Positions 44,556 to 56,283 of a stretch of DNA of 64,000 nt are shown here, piece after piece. The notes under the pieces are model-generated. The model saw nothing but the letters and a program-made list of their open reading frames with translations, did no database searches and was not told where the DNA came from. Position 1 is the stretch's first letter; each line of letters begins with the position of its first letter. Source of the stretch: Thelonectria olida (Eukaryota > Ascomycota > Sordariomycetes > Hypocreales > Nectriaceae); assembly GCA_020736575.1 (NCBI GenBank), contig JAGPYM010000003.1, forward strand, positions 1,860,001-1,924,000. The letters are read 5' to 3'. The translations under genes and the position numbers were made by a program.

Positions 44556-46328
44556 TTATTCTTCCATAGCTTCCACCTTGGGAGTCTCTTGCTCTGGGGC
44601 GCCTTGCTCCTCGCCTTGCTCCTCATCTTGTTCCGCGGTCGGTTGCTTGCGCAGGTTTTCGACGGTATACAGTAATCCCCGCACAGCTTTCTCTGGGATG
44701 TCCAACTCCTCCGTCTCGAGATCTCCGTCACTGACAAATGAGGTCGTGCCAACGGCCAGTTTCTCGTCCGTCATAATCAAGGAGTAGATGGCTAGGCTTT
44801 TGACCTGTGTTTGCTCGCCTACGTCAACGGCCGTGACCACCTGGGGTGGTCTCTCGTTGGTGGCTGGGATAACTTCCACGTCAAGTGGCTTGCCGGGCAA
44901 TTGAATGACGGATGGATGATTGAGGACATTGTCCTCAGCGAGCTGCCAGGAGAAGATGGCTTGGATGCTGTAGCATAGTCAGTATGACAATCGCGTCAAC
45001 GAAGCAGGGGAGTGCTTACTCTTCGCAGATGACGACAACATATGTAAGCTCTCCATCGTCAGTGGGATACACAAGTGTTTTGAGCCCGGATACGGCAACC
45101 TTGGTAAGGCCAGGCAAGATTTCTTGGGCAAGCGACAGCACGCTTTTCTGTGACAGAAGCTTAGACGCCTTCCAGTCCCACACGAATATATCTTCATCTC
45201 CACCCCCTGAGACGAGCAGATGCCCCTTTTTGTTGGGAATAGCCATGGAGCTCACAAACTCATTGTGGCCAAAACAGAAGCCCTCAATCACATACGCCTG
45301 CGGAATATATCTTGATACTCTGATGTGTTCATCTCGGTCAGCAGTCAGGATGTATCTCCGACCCTCACTCTCTCCCAGGACGAGCGAGGTCAACATGGAG
45401 ACGTGACCCAATAGAAGGGTGAGTTCGAAATCAGGGCCCTCGGCCTTGGAAGCAGGTTCGTTTTTTGACCGTGTGGCTAGCTCCATCTGCTGCTGCTGGT
45501 TGGCAAGAGCGCGGAGGTTGCGTTTCGAGTGCACAGTGGTGGTGTTAGCAGACGGCTTGAAAGCTGGCTTGGACACCACCAACGAAGGTGTCGATGACTG
45601 AGGAGTGCCAACAGAAGAAGAAGAAGAAGGGGTTGCGATCAGAGGGAGAGCATAGACATCGCCAAACTTGTCGGCGCAGATGATTTGGGAGTCCGGGCCA
45701 ATAGCGACAGAACTGGGGCGTTTGGGCATGGTTCTGCGATGGTGTTAGTGATATGTACTTGAGGTTCCTGTCGACAAGTCCAGCCTGACCTTTGACTTAG
45801 CTGAGTGAATTGCCCTTTGCCGTCATGCTCAAAGACCCAAATAACCTTGTCGTGACCGGTGATGGCGAGGAGATGCGATCCATCTGTCGTGCTCGTCATG
45901 TGTGTAATGACAGGACGATCAGGGACCTGCATGTGCGGCGGCCTGCGCCTCTCGTTCTGCTTGTTTTTGCCTTTCTTCCCTTTTTGCCTCCCCTTTCCAA
46001 GATCATGTTGTTCTTCTACAGTGTCTGGGCCATTGGTTTCCTTCTCTGCGTCCTTACTGACTTCATCATTGGGCTCCTCGACTCTCTGTCTCTTAGCCGG
46101 TGGCCCATCGTCGTGGCCCTCAACACTGTCAGATGCCGCTTCCACTGTCGCTTCCTTTGAAACCGCGTCAGGATTACTTCGGACTGCAGCATCTACCTTT
46201 TCGACATCGGGATGCTTCCAAGTCGAGACGTGAGAGGCATCGTCGAGGCTGAATGAGTGAATCCTACCTCCTCGGGCGGCGAAAAGGACATTTCCACTCA
46301 CGTGGACAACATTGTAAGGGATCTTCAT
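44556..46328 (-). CDS. trm82: Trm82, WD-repeat subunit of tRNA (m7G46) methyltransferase
   Basis: Three exons (46328-45790, 45733-45020, 44967-44556) give 554 residues. WD-repeat blades are visible: the N-terminal blade (VLFAARGGRIHSFSLDD), then VITHMTSTTDGSHLLAITGHD, the family signature KRPSSVAIGPDSQIICADKFGDVYALPL, and GRRYILTADRDEHIRVSRYI followed by GHLLVSGGGDEDIFVWDWK. A lysine-rich insertion (KGRQKGKKGKNKQNERRR) and an acidic Gln-rich tail are typical of filamentous fungi. Trm82 stabilises the catalytic Trm8 and together they methylate guanine 46 of tRNAs in the nucleus. The intron 1 donor is GTCAGG, which is acceptable but weaker than the others. The gene is divergent from rpp0 over 369 bp. 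Confidence 0.93.
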
Positions 46329-46697
46329 CTTGCGATATGAAGGTGGTATATCAATCGCAAGACAAGGGTGTTGTGGAATGGATTAATGTTAGTTGACTAC
46401 GCCCAAGATTCCTCATCAAGCTCTGAAGCTCTTGACGTCCCATAGGAAAAAAAAAGGTACATCCGTGATGTACCTCGTCCTGCACGCCGGAGCCCCACAA
46501 CCTGGAAGAACCCAGAACTGGACTAGCGTCTCGTAGCCCTAAGCAGAGCGAGCAATCAAGGCACACACTTTTTTCCGTGGCCCGTGGTCAAAATGGGGAA
46601 TTCTTTTCGCATCTCTCTCTTCCAACCTCCTCATACAACAAAATTATACCCAATTCCTTTTGCCCTTAAACAACCTGTCTTCATAAAATAAGAAGAA
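46329..46697. promoter_or_regulatory. Divergent promoter between trm82 and rpp0
   Basis: Two translation-related genes share 369 bp. A GCCCTAAG element at 46534-46541 resembles the ACCCTAA-type boxes of fungal ribosomal protein promoters. A T- and A-rich leader precedes rpp0. The link to coordinated control is inference. Confidence 0.5.
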
Positions 46698-47757
46698 ATG
46701 GGGGGCAAGACTAGCAACAAGGCCGGCTACTTCGACAAGCTCAAGGGCTTGCTCGAGGAGTACACCTCCATCTTCATCGTCGAGATTGACAATGTCAGCT
46801 CTCAGCAGATGCACGAGATCCGACAGGCTCTCCGCGGCAAGGGTGTTGTCCTGATGGGCAAGAACACCATGGTACGTTTCGATTCACATTGTTCCTTGGA
46901 ACCAGAGAGGGAGTCGCTCGCTAACGCTCAACAAAACAGGTCCGCCGAGCCTTGAAGACCTTCGTCGTCGATACCCCCGAGTACGAGCGTCTCCTTCCCT
47001 TCGTCAAGGGCAACGTTGGTTTTGTCTTCACCAACGACGACCTCAAGGAGGTGCGAGACGTCATCCTCTCCAACCGTGTCGCTGCTCCCGCTCGTGCTGG
47101 TGCCCTCGCTCCCGCCGATGTCTGGGTTCCCGCCGGCAACACTGGTATGGAGCCCGGCAAGACCTCCTTCTTCCAGGCCCTCGGTGTCCCCACCAAGATT
47201 GCTCGTGGTACCATTGAAATTACCACCGATCTCAAGCTCGTCGAGGCTGGCAGCAAGGTCGGTCCCTCCGAGGCCACCCTGCTCAACATGCTGAACATCT
47301 CTCCCTTCACCTATGGTATGGGTATCGCTCAGGTCTACGACCAGGGTCAGGCTTTCGCCGCCTCCATCCTCGACATTGGTGAGGAGCAGCTCCTCGAGTC
47401 CCTCACCAAGGCCATCACCACCATTGCCACCATCTCTTTGGCCATCAGCTTCCCCACCCTTCCCTCCGTCCTTCACTCCGTTATCAACTCCTATAAGAAG
47501 GTCCTCGCTGTTGCCATCTCCACCGACATCACCTGGCCCGAGATTGAGGAGCTCAAGGACCGCATCGCCAACCCTGATGCCTACGCCGCTGCTGCTCCTA
47601 CTGCTGGCGCTACCACCACCGACAGTGCCGCCCCCGTTGAGGAGGAGAAGGATGACTCCGAGGAGGATGAGGATGAGGAGGGCTTCGGCGGTCTCTTGTA
47701 TGCCCCCTTGCTACCATTTGTGAGAGAGATTAAAGCTAACGAACTCGCAGCGACTAA
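46698..47757 (+). CDS. rpp0: 60S acidic ribosomal stalk protein P0
   Basis: Three exons (46698-46871, 46940-47697, 47751-47757) encode 312 residues. The N-terminal rRNA-binding domain starts [20 protein letters not shown] and has [13 protein letters not shown], with the intron directly after the methionine. The second domain has [21 protein letters not shown] and KIARGTIEI. The C-terminus is the alanine-rich hinge and acidic tail [17 protein letters not shown], the stalk tail that contacts elongation factors. The last two codons plus stop come from a 7-nt coding stretch after a 53-bp intron (GTATGC...GCAG). Reading through without splicing would give a spurious 80-residue extension. Identity is certain. 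Confidence 0.97.
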
Positions 47758-48214
47758 ATTATGTAGCCACGACATGAAAAAAATGGGCCGGTTATCAGGA
47801 CTCTGGTTGGGTTTACGAGACATGCATCTTAAAAAATGGGTACATAGGTCGTCTGCTGGACAATTGAAACCTGTCTCGACGGTCACGAACACTCGACGAA
47901 TCACCCATGCTGTGACAGGATCTGTGAAACACGTCACACAGCCCATTCAGTCATCATCAAAAGGTTAGTGCGTTTCTCCATGTTCCTTCTTCTGCCCCGA
48001 CTTCCGGATGATTATAAAACGATATCAAGAGCTTTTTAACCCTGAAAATTCTCTGTTGACACATTATCACCACCCACTGACGGATGTTCCCTCAAACCAT
48101 ATGTTTGTCGCTTTGTTTCAATGGGGTATCAAGGCTAACGATTAAATATATCCAGGTCGCCCATATTTCTTTGACTTTTATCGTACATGGTGTGATTGCC
48201 GTATCATCTGTTCG
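47758..48214. other. Convergent intergenic region
   Basis: These are the 3' untranslated regions of rpp0 (+) and msh1 (-). No gene was seen. Confidence 0.5.
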
Positions 48215-51200
48215 TTATCCCGTTCCGACCTGTCCCGGACTTTGTGCTACCCCATCCAGCTCCAGGGTTTGATGATCCAAAACCCGTTGTGCCATTCCGA
48301 TTGCCTGCTCCGGGAGTCCTGCCAGCCGTGCGACCTTGAGCGCGTGGCTCTGTCGGTTGATCCCCCTTCGTAGTCTGTGTACGTAGACAAACCCACCTTC
48401 ATCGTCTTCTTCCACGTCTGTGCAGTACATCTGTACGATGGCGCCCCCGTCGTCGCAGAGCCCTTCGGCTGAGGCGAGGTCGGCGACGTTGTGGAAGTGT
48501 GTCGCGAAGAGTGTCCTGCATTGATTGACGGTTGCCAAGTGATGTAGACATGCAAACGAGACAGCCGTGCCGTCCTCTGGCGTCGTGCCTCGACCAATCT
48601 CATCCATGATGACAAAGGACCGCGGCGTAGCCTGCTTGAGGATCTGTGCCGTCTCGAGCATCTCAACCATGAAGGTGCTCTGGTCTCCGTACAAATTGTC
48701 CGCTGACCCCACGCGGCTAAAAATGGCATCGACTATTCCCAACTCTGCGTACGATGCTGGGACGTAGCAGCCCATCTGGGCGAGGATGGTGATAAGAGCG
48801 TTCTGACGCAGGAACGTGCTCTTACCCGCCATGTTGGGACCCGTGATGAGCCAAACTCGACCTTGTGACGCCGCGCCCACCAAACAGTCGTTGCGCACGA
48901 AGCTCCGGCCCTGATGGAACAACCCGCCCTCAACAGTGGGGTGCCGGCCGCCGACGATGGTGTGACTCGTCGTGCTATTGAGGATTGGGCGCACGAGACT
49001 TTGCTCAAGGGCGAGTTTGGCAAATGACGTGGTGACGTCGAGCTCCGCGAGCACGGCAGCATTGCGGCGGAGCTTGATGAGATTGAGAACAACGTGCTGG
49101 CGTAACGAGGCGAAGACGGCTTGCTCCTCGGCGCGAATCTGTGCGCGAACCTGATCGAGACGCTGACCGAGGGCTGTCCACTCGGGGAGGTGGAACGACC
49201 GCGTGGAACGGCTGGCGGATAGGGCTCTGATATCTGCGAGGTGCTTGGTGTCTTTGCCTTTGAGGTGGGCTATGTGGCCAAGGCTCGGCGTCCATCGAAG
49301 TGTGAGCGTGGAGGCGCCGAGACGCTCACGGAGAGACTCGTTTAGCTCGACCTTTTCCTCAAGGAGGGAATTGAGTTCCTTGTGAAGGCGCTTCAGAGTA
49401 CGACTAGCAGCAGGCCTCATAACCCAAGCGTCATTGTCATTGGCATAGATCTCCCGGATAGAAGCAGGCCGCCTTCGCTTTGGCTTGGGCACGCCGGTGC
49501 CACTATCCAGCAATTTCTCATGGCTTACAATGTCCTCGGCAAATGCTATCATCTGTTTCACGTCGGACTCTTGGACTTCATGTTGGTGGACGATGCCGTC
49601 CTCGTCGATAGCCTCTTTAATACGACGGGCAAGCTTGAGAGACTCGCCCAAGCTTATTCGCGAGGCTATGGAACCAAGGCAGTCAGGGCTCAGCTCGTTC
49701 ACCATGGACGAGGCGTTCTGGAGGAGAATTGCAACGTCCTTAGTGGCAATGATGGTGCTGGCTAGACCGAGCAGGTCGTCAGCGTCACCACGGCCGAACG
49801 CAAACTTCTGGACTAGGCGCTGGGAGTCATGACTTCGACGAAGCAGAAGAATTACAGAGTCACGAAGATCTGCGTCAGAAATGAAACGGGCAACGAGATC
49901 CTGTCTACCGCGGATGACATCCAACGATGTCGAGGGGGCGCTTAGCCAGTCGTTGAGTAGACGGGCGCCGTTCTTAGTAACGGTGCGGCGAATAGCGTGT
50001 AGGAGGCTGCCGCGAAACGCACCATCGCGGATGGTCTGCTTCACCTCGAGCGCGCGAAGGCTGTTCTTGTCAATGGCCATGATTTGCATATTCTGGTGCC
50101 GCTGCGGGGGCTGCAGCTTCATACTCAAGCCCTGCAGGCGATCCTTGACATAGTTTAGCACCAACCCAACGGCGAAGACTTCTTCGGAGGAAAAACTAGC
50201 CGCAGCGTCAGCGGACATGGGCGCCTCAAGCATGGGCAACCAGTCAGATGGGCGCAGCAGGCCACCCTGGGGTGAGTAGGTGATGAGGTGACGGTGGTCA
50301 TCGTCCAGGAAGTCAAACACAGCGTGGTGCGGGTGCGACTCCAAATCTTGGGCAAGGACGAGCTCTCGCGGACAGAGTCGGGAAAGGATCGACGGCATGG
50401 ATGCAAGATTGGCCTGTTGGGTGCCAAAGAGACCGGTTGAGAGATCGAGCCATGCCAGGCCGAGTGGCACGTCCTCACTGAGGGGGCCAACAGCTGAGGG
50501 CGCCGGGTGGGCTGATGTTGAGGTGGTTGAAGGTGATGGCGGAGACGTTTCCGGGCCATGGGCCGCCTGTGCCTCCGCCTCTGCCTCTGGTGGCACTCGG
50601 CCGGAGACGTCGTGAGAGCCAACGTGAATGGCCATGACATAGTTATTGGCGTACGGATCCATGAAATTCTCGTCAATCAGTGTCCCTGGAGTGATGATAC
50701 GGGCCACTCGGCGGTCGTGCATCAACCCTCCGGACTTGACCTTGTCTGACGCCGAATTGGGAAATTCTTCGGCCACGGCGACATGACGATTGAGGTCTTG
50801 GACGAGGATTTTGAGGAAGCGATCCAGCTGGAAGAAGGGGAAGCCTGCCTGGAAGGTGAAGAAAGACAAGAGCATGAGCTGAAAACCATTTCGCTTGAGG
50901 AAACACAAAACAAGGAGGAGATAGGGGACAGTCTGTGCTTGGGATATGATATCCGGAGTCGGTGAAGGGAGGAATCAACTCACCATGGGCACTGGGCCAG
51001 CGTTGGTCTTCTTGGAAGCAACTTTGAGGTTGAGCAAGGGTCCATACTCCTCAGCGTGTTCGAAGTACAGCTCATAGAAGCCGCCAACACGGGTCAGGAG
51101 AACACAGTTATCAAACTGGCGCATATTCTGTCGTGCCTGAAGCACGACGGTGGGATATGCCGGCTCATCATTCTGGGGTAACGGGTCGAAACGGCGCGGC

Positions 51201-52162
51201 GCAGATGGCGACGGAGACGGAGACGGATCCTGGGAGTCTTCCTGGGACTGGGATTGTGGCTCTGGCTTCTGTGGCCCGGGCAGAATGAGTCCCTGGGGGA
51301 GGTCCGAGAGCTTGACAGTCGTTTTCGTCTTCTTTCCCCTTGCTTGGAGGGGTTGATGGGGAGATGCTGGTGGGTGGAATGGCCCGAGACGGGTGCTCAG
51401 CCGCCCAGGAGACGGCCGAGAAGAGGTCGAGGAGGGGTGGAGAGGGTGGAGGGGAAGACGGGGATAGGGGGCCCGACAGGAGGACGAGGACGAGGAGGAT
51501 GAGTTAGAGCAGCCAGAAGAGGGGGGCGGCCTCAAGGGATAGCATGAGTAAGAGCTTAGGCATGCTGAGCTTGAAGGCAAGTGACAAGAGGTGAGCTGAG
51601 ATACGTCATTCTGGGCATGATGATAATGGGCCCTGGGAGGACTAGCTGCTGATGACGGGGAAGCTTGTCGAGCTTGTCGAGCTTGCCGAGCTAGAGCGGG
51701 AGCTTGGATGGGTTGATCTCGCAAGGCATGAACACCGACACGAGCTTGTCGTACTATTGGGGTAGGCAGTGGCGCCGTTGTTGAAGATGTCGGCAAGATT
51801 CCAGGCGTAAAGGACGATGTAGATGCGAGCAGGGATGGTGCATCAGCAGCAGCGGCAGCAGCAGCCTCCTCAGGACCGGGTGTTCCTCCAGTGGCAGACG
51901 TGGACGCAGGCATAGACCGAGATGGAGATGAAGATGCAGACGTGGTCAAGACGGAAACCGGAAGCGAGCCGGAAAGTGAACCAAAACCGGGCTGAGCTGC
52001 TTCAGCTTTGGCCCTGGTGCTGGTGCTGGAGTTGGTGGTTGAGGTTATGGTGTTGATGCTGTTGCCGCAGTTGCAGTTGATGCTCGTGATAGCGTTGGTC
52101 CAGGTTGGCGTTGCCAGGGGCCGCAGATGGCGGACACGGGAGGCACCATGCGGCCGGAACAT
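48215..52162 (-). CDS. msh1: Msh1, mitochondrial MutS-family DNA mismatch repair protein
   Basis: Two exons (52162-50984, 50848-48215) encode 1270 residues. About 330 N-terminal residues are low-complexity (Ser, Pro, Arg, Gln), including RQARQARQA repeats; the first residues (MFRPHGASRVRHLRP) look like a mitochondrial presequence. The mismatch-recognition domain begins NCVLLTRVGGFYELYFEHAEE; the aromatic GFYE motif inserts at mismatches. After the intron AGFPFFQLDRFLKILV continues it. The ATPase has Walker A GPNMAGKST (about 1062-1070) and Walker B FVIMDEIGRGTTPEDG, with THFH following. Msh1 protects mitochondrial DNA. The acceptor at 50849 rejoins PM with AGFP as in the family. The long leader exceeds yeast Msh1 and could hide another intron. 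Confidence 0.92.
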
Positions 52163-55100
52163 CAAGATGAGCTGTTCGATTGACCGATTGTCGGGATCGA
52201 TGTGGTGATGATCTGGACGCGATCACGCAGTGGACGTTACTCACACGATGATTTTTTTCCTGTTCCTGCCTTGGTCGTAGTCAAATGGCCGAGGAGTGGA
52301 GAGGCCCTAATTAACTTAGTCGACGGGAAGGTGTGGGCAGCCTCACGCAAGTCTCAAGCAGGCAGGCTCTTTCCGCAATAGCACCAACCGTCTGAACATG
52401 CGGAAGCCGTGCGAGTTCATCTACTGGAAACCCGGAACGCCTGTTTTCGATATCTCTTACAGCGGCTGTGCATTAATGAGAGAGATAAAAATAAAGGAGA
52501 AGAAACAAGATGGAGAAGAATATGCACGATGGCGACGAGAATGAAACCGACAATCAATCGACAGGATGCTAGTTAGGTAGGTAGTGGATGCCAACGGACG
52601 GGACGACTAACGAGCCGAAACAAGGACCAATAGAGAAAAAGCAAACAAAGTGTCAAAAGTCAAGCAAAAAAGCAAAGAGAAATCAAAGCAAGCGAATAAG
52701 TGGCTCTCAGCGGCAGCAATCGGCGTCTGTTGAGGCCCTTGACGCTCCTGGCGGGCGGTTTCAACAAGACATGCTCCCATTTCAACGTCTTGTGTGCCGA
52801 TAGATTGTGCGACAGTGGATAACGGCTTGTGTTTTAATGGACAAAGTCGCAAAGAGGAGTTTACTACGTCGTTGTGGCCGTGTGGGTTGTGGGGGAAAGA
52901 AGGGGGGAGGGGGGAAGGAGCCAAGGAGCCCGCCCAGTGGATCGGGTAGGTGCCATGTTGCGTTGGTGCTATGCTGAGTTGTAGATGGCAACACCAGAAG
53001 AGGGAAGGAACGAACCATGATCGAAGATAAGTTTGTGAATATCCGAAGAAGGGGAAGGACCAACTTGGGAGGCAGGCCAGGGTAAGGGTGGTGGTGAGGT
53101 GGGTGAGGTGTGCAGCGCAGTAAAAAGGCCCGGAAAACAAACGGACAAGGAGCAAGGCAAGGGACGAGGGGGAGGTGTTCCCGCCGAAAGGTGGCGTCTT
53201 CCTCTCTTCCTTCCACACTACAACCTACCAAGGCACAGGGAGATTCTACGGAGATATTCGCGATATAGCGTCGGGCGCCTGGGAACGGATGCGGAATGGA
53301 CAACGCGGGAGCCCGTGAGCGAACAGCGCATGCCATGATGCGGCGGGCGGAATGGGCCCATGGAGGCCATTCAGAAGGGGGATGTCGAGATATGGGGGAA
53401 GAAACCGGGACGGAGGTGGGTGAGTGGCTTGTTCTAGGTACGATCCACGGGAATACAGCACTCTGGGCGGCGGCTGGGGCCCTCCTATTGGGAACTCCCA
53501 AGGCGGACTTGTCGAATGGCATGGCATGGGATGAGATGGAGATGGGATCGGACGGGGGATGGTCAGAGCACAGGCAAGAAAACGGAGCACTTTCAAGACG
53601 GGACAGATGGATGGGAATAGCTTTGAGCCTCGCTGCAGCGCATTGCCTTGTTTCTGCCGCACAGCATGGAAGCTCTGCAAGGTGCACAAGGCATGGATGC
53701 AATCTCTAACATCCGGTTTGTTGGGTGTCGACAGGTGTTTATTATCGTCCCAGCGTGGAGTGGTGGTGCACTCCTCCTCCTTGCCCTCAGGTTAGGTTCC
53801 CTCCGTACCAGGCAACCTAGCCCCCAGGCGCCCAGTCCCAGGCGTCCAAGGTGTCCTCGTCCCAGGGCGTGTCACTGTCGGATCGGTGGTGCCACTACAG
53901 ACGTCAAGAGCCCTAAATATACCGAACCTTGACAGTCAGTGCGAATGGCTGTGAGATGATTGTGCATGCACAGGCCAGGCCAACGAAGAAAAAACGGTTC
54001 CGGGACGTTCCAATAAAGCACTGTCTGTTTGTTAAGTGCCGTCCGGGTCGAACGGTTCTCTTTGCCATTAACACCACCAACCCGGCTTCATGTCCCGTCT
54101 ACTCACGACGCAAACGAGGTGAGGGTGAGGTGAGCTGGGAGCAAAAAAGCAAGACTCGCATCTGGCATCTAATGCACCATGGCCTCATGCCGGCGTCATC
54201 TCTCCGACTCGTCTCGCGACGACGACCACTTCCGTCTTCTGCCCCAGCTGGTTTGCTGTTCACCGTGGTTAGCGTTCATGCTCCATGCTTCATGCCCAAC
54301 AAATGCCGTGTGCGTGCGTGTGCGGTCTGGCCTCGCCGTGTCTTGATTCTTACTGCACTAGGCAAGGCGGACGCTTCTGGATGGACAGATGGGAATGAAA
54401 GATGAGGTCGTAATGGCCATGTCCCGGGGTTATGCTCCGCTGAGGTCCGCACCACGGGAGTCAAGTCGCCAACCAAACATCCAATGTACCTAACAAGAAA
54501 CCCTTGGGCGCGCACCTTTTGGGTAGCTGTGCCGCAAAACACCAGCAGACCTCAGGCCAGCGGCTGGTGGGAGGTGGCCGACAACTGGGTAGGCATAGGC
54601 AGTGAGGGCATACACAGTATGTACTGTACAGCACCAATTCGCAAGCAAACGCACAACAAATATTCAAAAGAAAATGAAACGGAAAGGCCTGTATTCGCAT
54701 TCCTTGTCCTCATACTGTACAAGCCCGAGTTCGCCAATGGCAGCGTGCTGGCATAAGCATATCTGACGGCACTCACCCAAGTCGCGGGGTCGGCGTGGGC
54801 CGATTCTCGAGAGCCTCAGCCCATTTTGGATCCGCTGCCACACGTTTGTCGACAGACCCCCCCCCTGGTGCCTTTCTTGCCCACATCTGTCGATTGTGAC
54901 CTCTGTCTCTGGCCGTTTTTTCGAATCATCGAGCCAGCCTAAAAAGAATACTAAAAATGTTTCCTATATATCCCCTTTAGCCTGCGGTGACCCAAGCCGA
55001 GGAGCTCTTTCCCCTTCCTGGTCTTTCCTTCCTACCATATTATCACTCTCACGTCCACTTACACCACCACCAACACCATCACCACCACAACCACGCACGA

Positions 55101-55245
55101 ACTATATCATCCTCCCCTCGAACGAACAACTTACAACAATAAACCCGCACTGTCGAAACCCAGCCAAAAATAAAAGGCATATTTACAACACTCACACGAG
55201 GAGAGTGAAAACACCAACTCCCATATATACACATAAATATTGTAT
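52163..55245. other. Three-kilobase divergent non-coding region
   Basis: The region separates msh1 (-) from the hendecad-repeat gene (+). Long frames on the minus strand (for example 52782-53702) are rich in Pro, Ser and His without domain-like sequence and are judged chance frames. TTAGGTAGGTAG is at 52573-52584. From about 54960 the DNA is C/A-rich and looks like the 5' leader of the downstream gene. Such long upstream regions are common before regulatory genes in these fungi. Confidence 0.5.
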
Positions 55246-56283
55246 ATGGTTCCCGGTCCAACTCAGAGCGCCCACATGGCGGCCATGATGTCGTCTGTCA
55301 ACCCCTTTACTCCGGTGACCCCCCCACCGGAAAGCCACGCCTTTCCTAAACCTCCTGTCCCAAGACCCTTTCAGAACAGCCTCAAGAGAAAGGCCACGAT
55401 GCAAGACTCCTCCCCGCTCAACGCCGCCTCGTTACCGCCACCTCCTCCTACCGCCGCACCCGCTCCGACCTCGCAGCCGCAGACGGCTTCCTCTCCCGGC
55501 GGCAGCTCCTCTCACGGAGACGCAAAGTCACCGCCTCCGACGGGCGTGACGGGCGGAAACTCAAACCTCGATCCAAAGTACCTCGCCATGGTGTCGAGAA
55601 TCGCAGCCTACTATCAGCAGCGATGCCAAGCCGTGGCCAACTACCAACAACAGCGGTGCCAGGCCTGGGCCAACATGCACCGTCAGCGATGTCAGGACAT
55701 GATGCAAGCATCCATGCTAGTCGTGGCCTGGTACGTAAGGGATCGCATCCAGCGCCGTCGCCGCCGGGAAAAGAGGAGGTTCAAGTCTGGCCTTCGCCGC
55801 CGCATCGCGCAGCCCAAGATCACACGCACCGAAGTTGTTCGCCGCTGGGTGAAGCAGGTTCCTGAGGAGCCTGAATCTCCCACCACGGCGGTAGCCCTGC
55901 AGGTGGCTGATCCGGAGGAGGCCGACTTCTCCATGGACAAGGAGCCTCAGCCAGACAAGGACGCCAAGTTGTTTGAGATGGCCGACAACCTCATCAAGAG
56001 CCAATACAAGAAGATTGAGGTGCCCATCATGGGCGTACTTAACTTTGACGAGAGCGACAACGACAGCGAGAGCGACCCGGATGAGCCCGAGGAGCCCGAG
56101 CAGTATGATGAGATGGAGGAGGATGATGACCCTGAGGGAGACGAGGAGTACTATGAAGTAGAGGATGATGAGCTCTACGACGATGATATGGAGTATGAAG
56201 GTGACGATGGATCCGAAGTGGTCCATCACGGCACGGGAACCGGCTCAGGAAGCCGGAACAACGAAATGAGCGAATCTTCATGA
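55246..56283 (+). CDS. Hypothetical protein with three 11-residue QRCQ repeats
   Basis: The single exon encodes 345 residues from ATG 55246; an in-frame ATG at 55276 is an alternative start. Residues 1-105 are Pro/Ser-rich and disordered. Residues 122-152 carry three units of the pattern (Q/R)QRCQ-x-x-A/M-N/Q with cysteines at 127, 138 and 149, exactly 11 residues apart. A hydrophobic helix follows (MLVVAWYV, 157-164). Next comes a basic cluster (RRRRREKRR, about 169-178) that could be a nuclear signal or bind nucleic acid. A segment KYKKIEVPIMGVLNFDE-like lies in the second half, and the last 90 residues are very acidic. I do not recognise the family. A coiled-coil or membrane-proximal scaffold is possible. 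The long upstream region suggests tight regulation. Confidence 0.7.
   Translation: MVPGPTQSAHMAAMMSSVNPFTPVTPPPESHAFPKPPVPRPFQNSLKRKATMQDSSPLNAASLPPPPPTAAPAPTSQPQTASSPGGSSSHGDAKSPPPTGVTGGNSNLDPKYLAMVSRIAAYYQQRCQAVANYQQQRCQAWANMHRQRCQDMMQASMLVVAWYVRDRIQRRRRREKRRFKSGLRRRIAQPKITRTEVVRRWVKQVPEEPESPTTAVALQVADPEEADFSMDKEPQPDKDAKLFEMADNLIKSQYKKIEVPIMGVLNFDESDNDSESDPDEPEEPEQYDEMEEDDDPEGDEEYYEVEDDELYDDDMEYEGDDGSEVVHHGTGTGSGSRNNEMSESS

Noticed and set aside
47698..47968. C-terminal extension of ribosomal protein P0 by read-through
   Set aside because: Splicing restores the invariant GFGGLFD tail; the extension is unlike any P0 protein.
50849..50908. Alternative acceptor that would add about 20 residues (RNGFQLMLLSFF...) to Msh1
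   Set aside because: The acceptor at 50849 rejoins PM directly to AGFPFFQLDR as in the MutS family; the extra sequence is intron-like pyrimidine-rich DNA.
52782..53702. A 306-codon minus-strand frame in the long gap
   Set aside because: Pro/Ser/His/Cys-rich without secondary-structure pattern, domain or splice context; it reflects purine-rich non-coding DNA on the plus strand.
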